A stretch of 64,000 nt of DNA from CAWAQA01 sp963784065 (GTDB taxonomy: Bacteria > Acidobacteriota > Vicinamibacteria > Vicinamibacterales > UBA2999), in the NCBI GenBank assembly GCA_963784065.1, contig CAWAQA010000003.1, positions 930,001 through 994,000 on the forward strand. The letters run 5' to 3'. Below are positions 17,736-27,151 of the stretch, in pieces (position 1 is the stretch's first letter; each line of letters opens with the position of its first letter). The notes under the pieces are model-generated. The model saw nothing but the letters and a program-made list of their open reading frames with translations. It had not been told where the DNA came from and did not search any database. The position numbers and the translations under genes were made by a program.

Positions 17736-19673
17736 ATGCTCAAGCGCAGCCTCCCCCTGCTGGCTTTCCTCTTCGCCCTCCAAGCCATGGATGCGTCTGC
17801 TCAGTCGGCGGCGGATGCCCTGAAGCGGTACGGCAACACCAGGAAGACATCGGCGTGGACGAGTGCACGCGCCGACAACGCCGTTGAAGAAGCGGTCGCG
17901 TCGGGCCAGAAGGCGCGCGTCATCCTGCGCTACAAGCCGGGCGCCCGGGCGCGGCTGGCCACATGGCTGACCGCCGCGAACCAGGGCAAGACGCGCGGCG
18001 AGGCGCGCACGCTCAACGCGATGACGCTCGAGCTGCCGGCGAACCTCGTGAAGCAGCTCTCCGATCACGCGGACACGCTCGGCATCTCGATCGACGCCAA
18101 GGTTTTCACGACCCAGGTCATGGAGCCGGCCGCGTACGCCAACGCAATGGCGGGCGCGGCGGCCAGCTATGACGGCCAGCGGCTCCGGGCGACGCTTGGC
18201 GTCAAGCCGACCGACGTCGGCCGCGGCGTCGGGGTCGCGATCGTCGATTCCGGCATCGCGCCGACGCTCGACCTCGCGGGCCGCATCTCCGCGTTTTATG
18301 ACTTCACGGGCGACGGCGCTCCTAAGGCCACAATGCCGTCCGACGCGGTACGGTCACGGCACCCACATCGCCGGCCTGATTGCCGGCTCGGGCGCACGGT
18401 CCGGCGGCAAGTACGTCGGCGTGGCCAGGTCGGCGCGCCTGATCGGCCTCAAGGTGCTCGACGCACAGGGCGGCGGCTACGCGAGCGACGTCATCGAGGC
18501 GGTCGAGTTCGCCACGGCGAACAAGGCGGCACTCCGCATCGACGTCATCAACCTGTCGCTCGGTCACCCGATTTACGAGCCGGCGGCGACCGACCCGCTC
18601 GTCCAGGCCGTCGAGCGCGCCGTGCGCGCGGGCATCGTGGTGGTGGTCTCGGCCGGCAACATCGGCATGAACCCCACCTCAGGACAGATTGGCTTTGCCG
18701 GCATCACCTCTCCCGGGAACTCACCGTCCGCGCTGACGGTCGGTTCGCTGCGGCACCGGAGCACGGCGACGCGTTTCGACGACCGCATCTCGCCTTTCAG
18801 CTCACGCGGGCCGACGTGGTTCGACGGCTTCGCCAAGCCGGACATCCTTGCGCCCGGCCAGGCCCTGGTGGCAACGGCCGATGCGAAGTCGTCGATGTAC
18901 GCCCGGCGCGAGCTGCGCGTGGACAAGGCGGGCTACATCAAGCTGAGTGGCACGAGCATGGCGGCGGGCGTCGCCGCGGGCGTCGTCGCGAACATGATCG
19001 ACGCGAATCGCCGTGACGAGGGCCAGGCGTCGGTGCTGACGCCCAACGCGATCAAGGCAATCCTGCAGTTCACGGCGATCCCCGTGCTCGGCGACCGCAA
19101 TATCGCGACGCCGGCGGCGCTCGAGCAGGGCACGGGCAGTCTCAACGCCGAGGGTGCCATCGCGCTCACGCGCGCCATCAACCCCTCGGCGCCCGTGGGC
19201 TCGCCGTGGCTCGAGCGAGGCATCACGCCGGTCAGCTACTTTGGCGGCCGGAGGCCGGTCGCCTGGAGCCAGCACATCGTGTGGGGTGACCACATCGTGT
19301 GGGGCGACACCGCCCTCTGGAACCTCCCGACCTGGGGCAACCACATCGTCTGGGGCGACCACATCGTGTGGGGCGACCACATTGTCTGGGGCGACAGGGA
19401 CCACATCGTGTGGGGCGACAACTTCCTCCACGGCGTGAACCTTGTGAAAGATACGCTCGGCGCCTGGAGCGATCACATCGTATGGGGTGACAACGACCAC
19501 ATCGTCTGGGGCGACAACGACCACATCGTGTGGGGCGACAGCGTCGATCACATCGTCTGGGGTGACAACGACCATATCGTCTGGGGTGACAGCGTCGACG
19601 ACAGCGACCACATCGTCTGGGGTGACCACATCGTGCTGGGGGTGACAGCGTCGTCAACTCGCCGGGCAACTAG
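17736..19673 (+). CDS. Secreted S8 subtilase with C-terminal HxVWGD repeat array (cassette copy 2; two apparent frameshifts)
   Basis: Paralog of the gene at 14773 with the same order: signal peptide (MLKRSLPLLAFLFALQAMDA), propeptide (RVILRYKPGARARLATWL), catalytic Asp in VGVAIVDSGI, His in YGHGTHIAGLIAGSG, Ser in LSGTSMAAGVAAG. Twelve exact HIVWGD motifs follow, with one damaged thirteenth. The first frame fails near 18349 and resumes one base off, right before the catalytic His. A second shift lies near 19635 in GTGCTGGGGGTGAC; correcting it restores HIVWGD, a short SVVNSPGN end and a TAG at 19671-19673. That stop leaves exactly 21 bp to the next ATG, the same gap as in copy 1, which supports the correction. 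Uncorrected, the frame ends at 19698. Corrected length is about 645 residues. Confidence 0.88.
19273..19646 (+). repeat. HIVWGD coding repeat array, copy 2
   Basis: Twelve intact HIVWGD units plus one damaged by an indel. Grouping is 2 + 3 + 1 + 6 (+1), separated by TALWNLPTWGN, RD and NFLHGVNLVKDT-type linkers. The longer linker corresponds to SFLQGVNLVMDS in copy 1, so the blocks align but the number of units differs between the paralogs. Confidence 0.92.
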
Positions 19674-19694
19674 GTCTTTCAGGGACCCAAGGTC

Positions 19695-20420
19695 ATGATG
19701 ACGCGACTGATAGGCCCGCGCATCTACGTGAGCGCGGTGATTGCCGCGGGTGCTGCCCTGCTCGTTTCCCTGGCACCGCGTGCGCTCCACAATCCCGTGC
19801 TGGCGGGCGGACTGCTGGCGGCGACGCTGATGCTGTCGCTGTTCAAGCTGCGCCTGCCCCTCGGCAACGGAGTCTCGACGATGTCGATGGCGTACGCCGT
19901 GGACTTCGTCGCCCTGATCGTCGAAAGCGCCAGCCTTGCCATGTTCCTGGGCGCGATCGGCGTGCTCGTCCAGTGCACCGTGCGCGTCCGGCGCCGCCAG
20001 CCGATCCACCGCGCGGCCTTCAGCGCGGCGGCGGTGGTCATCGCCGTGCAGCTGGCAGGCTGGGGATGGAACGCGCTCGGCGGCAGCCTGACGAACCTGG
20101 CGCTGACGACGACGCTCCTCCCGCTGATGGCGTGCGCCATCACGTACTACATCGTGAACACGTCGCTCGTCGTCGGCGCCATCGCGCTGACGTCGTCGGT
20201 GTCGCCGGCGCGCGCCTGGAACCCGGAGTTCTGGTGGAGCGCCCCCGCGTACTTGCTGTCGGCCGCGATTGCCGGTCTCGTCGCGCTCGCGATCGTCAAC
20301 GGCGTCGTCGTCCTGCTGCCCATCGTCGCCTCGCCGCTGTATGTCTGCTACCGCGGATATCACAAGCGGTGGACGCAGAAGTCTGCACAGATTGTGGAGC
20401 GCACGCCGGTCGCCGTCTAA
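19695..20420 (+). CDS. Small polytopic membrane protein (cassette copy 2)
   Basis: 241 residues, intact paralog of the protein at 16669; most residues are identical, including GNGVSTMSMAYAVDFVAL, TVRVRRRQPIHRAAFSAAA, GWGWNALGG, VSPARAWNPEF and SPLYVCYRGYHKRWT. Seven to eight hydrophobic segments fill the sequence; there is no catalytic domain. The start is ATG 19695 (a second ATG follows at 19698). AGGG and AAGG purine runs precede it. Position directly behind the peptidase in both cassettes suggests a dedicated partner: anchoring, sensing or processing of the subtilase are possible but unproven. Confidence 0.85.
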   Translation: MMTRLIGPRIYVSAVIAAGAALLVSLAPRALHNPVLAGGLLAATLMLSLFKLRLPLGNGVSTMSMAYAVDFVALIVESASLAMFLGAIGVLVQCTVRVRRRQPIHRAAFSAAAVVIAVQLAGWGWNALGGSLTNLALTTTLLPLMACAITYYIVNTSLVVGAIALTSSVSPARAWNPEFWWSAPAYLLSAAIAGLVALAIVNGVVVLLPIVASPLYVCYRGYHKRWTQKSAQIVERTPVAV

Positions 20421-20491
20421 ATTGCCTGTCTCTTCTGATTTACGATCGGGCCGCTCACGTTGTCGCGGCCCGCACATCCGCTCGAACGCCT

Positions 20492-20561
20492 CCCGTGGCT
20501 TCCCGCTTCAGCCGGAAGGGATCGCTCCCCCGCCCTTCCGCCTGAAGGCGGAAGCCACGGG
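20492..20561. repeat. Large REP-type inverted repeat
   Basis: CCCGTGGCTTCCCGCTTCAG (from 20492) through CCGGAAGGG is mirrored by CCCTTCCGCCTGAAGGCGGA through AGCCACGGG (to about 20561), giving a 29-bp imperfect arm on each side of a short loop. One arm translated in frame reads FRLKAEAT, the hallmark of this spacer family. It lies 70 bp behind the membrane-protein gene and may end that transcript. The remaining spacer to 20691 shows nothing else apart from GGAGG at about 20683. Confidence 0.75.
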
Positions 20562-20691
20562 AGCCGCCGTCACGACGCCTCTGCATTCGCGGCAGCGACA
20601 CAATGTTTACGTCGCCGTCTATGAGGCGACACATCGCGCCACCAGACTTCCGAGCGCGGGGCCACTGCGGCGCCCGCTGCTTGGAGGTCAA

Positions 20692-22021
20692 ATGGATCGT
20701 CGTTCTTTCCTGAAAGGCACCGCGACGGCGGCTGCCGTGATTCCCCTGACTGCATTCGCCGACCGCGCCGAAGCCCATGGCTGGCGCCGTCCGGTGACGC
20801 CGGGCTACGGCCCCCTGGCTCCCGCGCTCGACGAGACGACGGGCCTGCCGCTGCTGCACCTGCCCGAACGGATTCCAGTATCTGAGCTTCGGGTGGACGG
20901 GAGACCTCATGTCCACGGGCCTGCCGACGCCCGGCGCCCACGACGGCATGGCCACATTCAAGTCCGGCGGTCACCGCAGCCTGATCGTGCGGAATCACGA
21001 GCTCGGAACCGGCGCGGCGCCGTTCAGCGGCGCCTACTACGATGCGCAGGCGGGCGGGGGGACGACGACGCTGGAGTTCGATACGCGCCGGGGGCAACTG
21101 CTCGAGGCGCGCGACAGCCTGAGCGGCACGATTCGCAACTGCGCCGGCGGGCCGACGCCGTGGAAGAGCTGGCTGACGTGCGAGGAGACCACCGACTTCA
21201 CGACGGTGCCGCACGGCTACGTCTTCGACGTCGAGGCGGACGGCATGGGCGATCCCACCCCGATCCGTGACATGGGACGCTTCTCGCACGAGGCGGTCGC
21301 CGTCGATCCCCGCACGAACTACGTGTACGAGACCGAGGACGCCGGCGCCACCTCCGGTTTCTACCGCTTCGTGCCGCGGCGCAAGGGGCGCCTGTCGGAA
21401 GGCGGGCGGCTCTACATGTTGAAGGTGAAGGGCGTCACCAACGCCAACCTCGGCGCGAGCTATCCGAACGGCACGAGCTTCCGGGTCGAGTGGGTACGCA
21501 TCGAGCAGCCCGACAACGAGTCGCCCACGATGCCGTCCAACTTCGTCTGGGCGCAGGGACGGGCCGACGGCGCCGCCACCTTCGCGCGGCTCGAAGGCTG
21601 CTGGTACGGCAATGACGGCATGATCTACATCGTGTCCACGAGCGGCGGCATCGGCCAGGGGCAGATATGGGAATACGACCCGCGGCGGGAGCGCATCACG
21701 CTCCTGTTCGAGTCGCCGTCGGCCGCCGTGCTGAACGCACCGGACAACATCACCGTGAGCCCGCGCGGCGGCCTCGTTCTCTGCGAGGACGGCGGCGGCG
21801 AGGAGTTCGTGCACGGCCTCACCGTGGACGGCGAGATCTTCCCGTTCGTGAAGAACAGCGTGGTCCTCAACGGCGAACGGAATGGGATTATCGGCAACTT
21901 CGCCGGATCGGAATTCGCCGGCGCCTGTTACAGCCACGACGGAGATTGGCTGTTCGTCAACGTGCAGAGCCCGGGGATCACGTTCGCGATCACCGGGCCG
22001 TGGAGGAATGGTGCACTCTGA
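20692..22021 (+). CDS. Tat-exported PhoX-like (DUF839) phosphatase-family protein (apparent frameshift near 20869)
   Basis: Predicted periplasmic or extracellular beta-propeller of the PhoX family, whose best-known members are calcium-dependent alkaline phosphatases. The N-terminus MDRRSFLKGTATAAAVIP is a twin-arginine signal. After LPLLHLPE the frame is off by one; reading from GGATTC (20870) gives GFQYLSFGWTGDLMSTGLPT and then HDGMATF, RNHELG, WLTCEETTD, MGRFSHEAVAVDP, VYETEDAGATSGFYRF, in the order typical of DUF839 proteins. Corrected length is about 442 residues. Missing or changed metal ligands cannot be judged without an alignment, so a phosphatase activity is likely but not certain. 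GGAGG precedes the ATG. Confidence 0.85.
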
Positions 22022-22069
22022 GAATCGTTGATTGATGATTGTTGATTCGTGAATCGATTCGCGAGTGTC

Positions 22070-22125
22070 GATTGGTGATCGGCGATTCATTCTTCATTCG
22101 AATCGCCGGTCACCGATCACCAATC
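22070..22125. terminator. Large dyad between convergent genes, possible bidirectional terminator
   Basis: GATTGGTGATCGGCGATTC (22070-22088) pairs with GAATCGCC..GATCACCAATC (22100-22125, with a seven-base insertion). Outer repeats ATTGTTGATT / AATCAACAAT (about 22038 and 22148) extend the structure to about 22026-22160. It fills the gap between the PhoX-like gene (+) and the RNase G gene (-), where both transcripts must end. Confidence 0.55.
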
Positions 22126-22167
22126 ACAATGGATTCAGCTATCGCCAATCAACAATCACCAAATGGT

Positions 22168-23796
22168 CTAGCCGATCGCCATCAAATCGAACTGCTCGTG
22201 ATGCAGCTGCACGTCGGGCTTCAGCGAGATGTCCTTGCCGATCGACTGCTTGAGCTCCTTGAACACCGCTCGCTCTTCGTCGCGCAGGGCACGGGCGATA
22301 TCGGGATTCACGCGAAGCACGAGGCTCTGGCCGTTCAGGTCGCCGCTGATTTTCTTCACCTCGGAGAGGATCTCGTAGCAGATCGTCGAGCTCGACTTGA
22401 TGACCGAGCTGCCGGCGCAGTACGGGCACGGCTCGGTGAGGACGCGCTCGAGGCTCTGCTTCACGCGCTTGCGCGTGATGATGACCAGGCCGAAGTCCGA
22501 CACCTGCAGCGCCTTCGACGGCGAGCGGTCGCGGCGCAGCTCCTGCTCCACCGTCTGGAAGACCTTCTGCCGGTTCTTCTTCTCTTCCATGTCGATGAAG
22601 TCGAGCACGATGATGCCGCCGAGGTCGCGCAGCCGGATCTGCCGCACGATCTCCTTCACCGCCTCGAGGTTGGTCTTGAGGATGGTGTCCTCGAGCCGGC
22701 CCGCCGTCTTCTTGCCGACGTAGCGGCCGGTGTTCACGTCGATGGCGACGAGCGCCTCGGTCTGGTTGATCACGATCGACCCGCCGGACTTCAGCCACAC
22801 CTTGCTGCGCAATGCCTTGTCGATCTCCGGCTGGACGCCGTACTCCTCGAAGATCGGGAAGTCCTTGTCGTAGAGCTTCACCTTCGGCGCCAGCGCCGGC
22901 ATGATGCGCTCGATCAGCTCGAGGATGCGGCGGTACTCCAGCTCGTTGTCGATGCGAATGGCCGAGAACTCTTCGGTGAGCAGGTCGCGCAGCAGCTTGG
23001 CCACCAGGCTCTGTTCCCGGTAGACGACGGCCGGCGCGCGCGACGTCTCGGCTTTCTGCCGGATGTCGATCCAGACCTTGTGGAAGTAGCTCAGGTCGGA
23101 GACGATGTCTTCCTTCGGCCTGCCGGACGCGGCGGTGCGGATGATGACGCCGCCGGCAAATCCGGTCTGCTCGCGGAACTCGCGCACGATGCCGCGAAGG
23201 CGGCCCCGTTCGTCGCGCGACTCGATTTTGCGGGAAACGCCGACGTGGTCGACCGTCGGCATGAAGACGAGGAAGCGGCCCGGCATGGTGGCGTGCGACG
23301 TGAGCCGCGCGCCCTTCGTCCCCAGCGGCTCCTTCGCCACCTGGACGATGATCTCCTGGCCTTCCTTCAGCAGTTCTTCGATCTTGGGCTCGGGCCCCTT
23401 GTCGCGATCGCGATCGCGGCGGCCACCGCCGCGGCCGCCGCCGCCAGGCGGCCCGCCTCGGCGCCCGCCTTCGCTGCGTGCGCCTTCGCTGCTCCCGTTA
23501 CCCGCGTCGTGAGCGGCCCCGGGAGGGTGTTCCTCGTCGTCGGTGTCGAGGCGGTCGAACTCCTCGAAGGTGGCGACGACGTCGGAGACGTAGAGGAAGC
23601 CGTCGCGTTCGAGACCGAGGTCAACGAACGCCGACTGCATGCCGGGTAGCACCTTGGATACCCGGCCCTTGTACAAGTTGCCAACGACCCCACGCTGCCG
23701 CTCGCGTTCGATGAAAATCTCGGCGACCTGATCTTCCTCGAGAATCGCGACCCGCGTTTCGTGGGCGCTCGAGGAGATGATCATCTCCTTGGTCAT
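22168..23796 (-). CDS. rng: Ribonuclease G/E family endoribonuclease
   Basis: RNA processing and decay enzyme of the RNase E/G family. 542 residues. N-terminal S1 domain (GNLYKGRVSKVLPGMQSAFV), split by an unusual Gly/Arg/Asp-rich, low-complexity insert of about 55 residues (roughly 80-135) before it resumes KIEELLKEGQEIIVQVAKEP. Catalytic magnesium ligands are present: Asp353 in VAIDVNTGRYVG and Asp399 in IIVLDFIDM. The zinc-link CPYC (457-460) needed for dimerisation is intact. There is no RNase E type C-terminal scaffold, so it is closest to RNase G. It stands 214 bp downstream of rodA on the same strand, as it does behind mre operons in other bacteria, and may be cotranscribed with them. 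Confidence 0.95.
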   Translation of the reverse strand: MTKEMIISSSAHETRVAILEEDQVAEIFIERERQRGVVGNLYKGRVSKVLPGMQSAFVDLGLERDGFLYVSDVVATFEEFDRLDTDDEEHPPGAAHDAGNGSSEGARSEGGRRGGPPGGGGRGGGRRDRDRDKGPEPKIEELLKEGQEIIVQVAKEPLGTKGARLTSHATMPGRFLVFMPTVDHVGVSRKIESRDERGRLRGIVREFREQTGFAGGVIIRTAASGRPKEDIVSDLSYFHKVWIDIRQKAETSRAPAVVYREQSLVAKLLRDLLTEEFSAIRIDNELEYRRILELIERIMPALAPKVKLYDKDFPIFEEYGVQPEIDKALRSKVWLKSGGSIVINQTEALVAIDVNTGRYVGKKTAGRLEDTILKTNLEAVKEIVRQIRLRDLGGIIVLDFIDMEEKKNRQKVFQTVEQELRRDRSPSKALQVSDFGLVIITRKRVKQSLERVLTEPCPYCAGSSVIKSSSTICYEILSEVKKISGDLNGQSLVLRVNPDIARALRDEERAVFKELKQSIGKDISLKPDVQLHHEQFDLMAIG

Positions 23797-24010
23797 GCCC
23801 GGCTGCTCCAGACGGGTCCCTGCGCGGCAGACACGTCGCCCCTCTCCTGCGCCGATACGGCGAGAAGGGTCCCGAGCATCGCCAGGAGGCGGCGCAGGAG
23901 GAGCGCGACGGTAGTCAACGGCATGGTGGACCCGGTATCTCTTCCGGGCTGCGGGCGCCGGGCTGCCGGCTCCGGGCAGCCCCGAAGCCTGAAACCCGAA
24001 GCGCGGAGCC

Positions 24011-25096
24011 CTAATTAGTAAAGCGACGCATTCGCACGTTGAGAATCAGGCCGAACCCCGCCAGCGTTGCAATCATGGAGGAGCCGCCGTAACTCATGAG
24101 CGGAAGCGTCAAGCCCTTGACCGGCGCGAGGCCGGCCGACATCGTGATGTTGTAAATCACCTGGAACGTGAAGCTGGCGAGCACTCCCAGCACCAGGTAC
24201 GCGCCAAGCCGGTCCTTGGCCAGCCGGGCCGATTCGAGCGCGCGAAGAATGACGAACAGGTAAAGCCCCAGCGTCACGATGACGCCGGCGAATCCATGCT
24301 CCTCGGCGAGCACCGAGAAGATGAAGTCGTTGTGCGCTACCGGAAGGAAGCGCAACTGGCCCTGCGTCCCTTCCTGGAACCCCTTGCCCCACAGCCCGCC
24401 GGATCCCACGGTGATGCGGGCCTGAATCTGCTGGTACCCGGCACCCTTCGCGTCCTGCGAAGGGTCGAGGAAGGTGGAGATGCGCTCCTTCTGGTAATCC
24501 TGGAGCCCGAACCTCCACGCAATGGGCGCGGCCAGCAGCCCCACGAGTGCGAGGATGCCGATGATGCGCATCGGCATGCCGGCCACGTACGCGATGGCGA
24601 AGACGACGGGAATCAGCGTGACCGCCGTTCCCAGGTCAGGCTGCCGCGCGATGATCAGGAAGGGAATGGCGGTCAGCGCGCCGCGATCAACAGGTCGCAC
24701 GCGCGTGATCGCGCCGCGGCGGCTCTCGCCGAAGAACTTGGCGAGGACCAGCGCGACCGCCGCCTTGGCAAACTCCGACGGCTGGAGGTTGAACGGCCCC
24801 AGGTCGATCCAGCGCCGCGATCCGCCGCGCACGACGCCGAAGAACAGCACGTACACGAGGAGGGCAAGTATCGCGAAGTAGATGAAGTGCGACTTGTCCG
24901 CGAGCGACCGGTAGTCGAGGCTGAGGCACACGACGAGTGCGAGCAGCCCGAGCACGACGCCGTAAATCTGCGTGTTGAAGATGGCGGTCGCCCCGCCGGT
25001 GGCACTGTAGATCTGGGTCAGCCCGATGGCGCACAGCGCCATCAGCGCCGCCAGCATCGCCCAGTCAATGTGGTAATACAGCCTTCGTTCGAACAT
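24011..25096 (-). CDS. rodA: Rod-shape determining peptidoglycan polymerase RodA (SEDS family)
   Basis: Inner-membrane glycosyltransferase that polymerises lipid II during cell elongation, acting with PBP2. 361 residues, about ten membrane helices. SEDS features: IGLTQIYSATGG near the N-terminus, LQPSEFAKAAVALVLAKFF, RQPDLGTAVTLIPVVFA, and the C-terminal LPLMSYGGSSMIATLAGFG. Starts at 25096 just behind the PBP2 gene (corrected stop 25119; 22 bp gap), giving the standard mreB-mreC-mreD-mrdA-rodA order. Intact. Confidence 0.96.
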   Translation of the reverse strand: MFERRLYYHIDWAMLAALMALCAIGLTQIYSATGGATAIFNTQIYGVVLGLLALVVCLSLDYRSLADKSHFIYFAILALLVYVLFFGVVRGGSRRWIDLGPFNLQPSEFAKAAVALVLAKFFGESRRGAITRVRPVDRGALTAIPFLIIARQPDLGTAVTLIPVVFAIAYVAGMPMRIIGILALVGLLAAPIAWRFGLQDYQKERISTFLDPSQDAKGAGYQQIQARITVGSGGLWGKGFQEGTQGQLRFLPVAHNDFIFSVLAEEHGFAGVIVTLGLYLFVILRALESARLAKDRLGAYLVLGVLASFTFQVIYNITMSAGLAPVKGLTLPLMSYGGSSMIATLAGFGLILNVRMRRFTN

Positions 25097-25118
25097 CAGC
25101 TGACACTCAATCCCGTGA

Positions 25119-27054
25119 TTACTGCGCGACTTCGACCGTCCCGGGGCGCGCGTCGGCGACCGCCACCGGCAGCGCGGCCGGCGGCGAATCGGGATCCGGT
25201 TCCGGCGGCAGCGGCGGCGAATTCTTCGGCGTCAGCACCGGCAGCGGCTTGCCTTCCTGCTTCGCGTAATACGTCTCGATGACGTGCTTGGCGATCGGGC
25301 GCGCCGAGAAAGCCGTGCTCGTTGTGCTCGCCGTAGATGACGCCGGCAATCACCGGGTTGTCCTTCGGCGCGAAGAACACGAAAAAGCCGTGGTCGCGCA
25401 GGTCGCGGTCCGTCGTGCCGCGAGCCGCCTGCCGTCCCTGGTTCGAGATGACCTGCGCGGTCCCGGTCTTGCCTGCGACGTCGCGCCGGGAATGCGGGCG
25501 CGGCCACCGGTGCCCGACGCGTTGACGACCATCCACAGGCCGTCGTGCAGCGCCGAGAGCGTCTCGGGCCGGAACGCCACCTTGTCCGCCACCGCCGCGG
25601 GCTCGACCGTGCGCCAGCCGCCGCCTTCGTCCACCGCGCGCACCAGATGCGGCGTCACCCGCGTGCCGCCGTTGGCGACCGTGGAAATCATCATCGCCAG
25701 CGACGCCGGCGTCACCGAGACCTGGCCCTGGCCGATCGACACCGAAATCGTTTCGCCGGGATACCAGCGTTCGCCGGTGCGGCGCCGCTTCCATTCGCTG
25801 TTCGGGATGATGCTCTCCTGCTCGTTCGGCAGGTCGATGCCGGTCTTCCCGGTCATCCCGAGCTTCTCGGCCCACTTGTAGATCTTGTCCACGCCGAGTA
25901 TGATTCCCGACCGTGTAGAAGAAGACGTTACACGACTTCTCCATCGCGTGGCGCACGTCCACCGTCCCGTGCCCGCCTTTGAGGTGGCACTTGAAGAAGC
26001 GGCCGAAGAAATACGCGCCGCCGGCGCAGTGGGTCCGGTAGTTGTCGTCGATGATGCCTTCCTCGAGCCCGGCCACCGCGACCACGATCTTGAAGGTGGA
26101 CCCGGGCGAATAGCGCCCCTGAATCACGCGGTTCTGCAGCGGCCGCAGCTTGTCGGTGTTCAGCGACGCCCAGGTCGCGCGGTCGATGCCCGAGGCGAAG
26201 GCGTTCGGATCGTAGGCCGGCAGGCTCACGTAGGTGAGCACCTCGCCGTTGCGCGGATCCATGATGAGCGCGGCGCCGTTGAAGCCGGCGTGGCGGAACC
26301 CGTCCTCCGCCGCCTTCTGCAGGTCGTAGTCGATCGTCAGCTGAACGCGGCGCCCCTCGACCGGCTCCACCTTGTCGAGCGTGCGAATCTCGCGGCCCAG
26401 GCTGTTGACGACCACGCGCTTGGCGCCGTCCTCGCCCATCAGCAGCTTGTTGTAGACGCGCTCGACACCCGACTGCCCGATGATCGAGCCCTGCTGGATG
26501 CCGCCACCAAGCTGGGCGTCGCTCGCCTGTCCCACGTAGCCGAACAAGTGCGCCGCCAGCGCGTCGGTCGGATATTGCCGCGTCGGCACTTCCTCGACGA
26601 CGACCTCCGGCAGCTCGAAGTCGAGGCGCCGCGCCGTGATCGCCGCGACCTGCGCCAGCGACGCGTCCTCGACGACGACGATCGGACGATAGCTCGGCTC
26701 GCCGCGCTGCCGATCGACGCTCGCCTTCACGTCGCTCGGGTCGAGGTCCGCCACCGCCGACAGCAGGTGGATCGTCCGGTCCATGTCTTTGGTGCGCTCG
26801 CGATCGATCGAGATGCGGTACGCGTGCCGGTTCTCGACGAGCACCTTGCCCTGGCGGTCGAACAGGACGCCGCGCGGCGCCCGCAGGGCGAGCGTCCGCT
26901 GGTGGTTGTTCTCCGCCATCTCCTCGAACTTGTTGTTCTGGACGATCTGCAGGAACCAGAACGCGATCGTCAGCGCCGCAAAGACGACGACCGCGCCGAC
27001 CTGGAGCGTCACGAGGCGGATGGTGATACGACGGCGATCTTCGGTTACAGCCAT
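25119..27054 (-). CDS. mrdA: Penicillin-binding protein 2, transpeptidase (three apparent frameshifts)
   Basis: Class B PBP that cross-links peptidoglycan during elongation. The first frame (start 27054) has an N-terminal membrane helix (VGAVVVFAALTIAFWFLQIV), the dimerisation domain, and the active-site Ser-x-x-Lys in YSPGSTFK and Ser-x-Asn in EKSCNVFFYTVG. It then breaks at about 25907 (extra G), resumes with DKIYKWAEKLGMTGKTGIDL, breaks at about 25485 (missing C) right before the third motif AGKTGTAQV, and breaks again at about 25310 (extra T in a short run) before ARPIAKHVIETYYAKQ and the Pro-rich end at 25119. With the three corrections every class B motif is present in about 645 residues. 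An essential gene with three such lesions argues for sequencing error. Confidence 0.9.
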
Positions 27055-27151
27055 GGCAGATTCCTGTAGGCCTCAGCGCCTAGGGACCGGGGCCCAGGGG
27101 CCTCGGGCCTGTGACAACCCTGAGTCCGGATTTCTGAGCCCCGAGGCCTCC
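27055..27151. other. Short spacer of GGGGCC/CTCGGG repeats inside the mre operon
   Basis: 97 bp between mreD and mrdA made of GGACCGGGGCCCAGGGGCCTCGGGCCT-like degenerate units mirrored by CCCCGAGGCC. It belongs to the GGCCC/GGAGCC spacer family also seen near 32,910, 33,090, 34,900 and 46,000. It could form a hairpin that sets the ratio of upstream and downstream expression. Confidence 0.4.

Noticed and set aside
16339..19646. CRISPR-like array
   Set aside because: The repeats are in frame, encode HxVWGD units inside a peptidase gene and have no unique spacers of constant length.
22039..23649. A 536-residue + strand frame
   Set aside because: Antisense to RNase G, whose catalytic and zinc motifs are complete.
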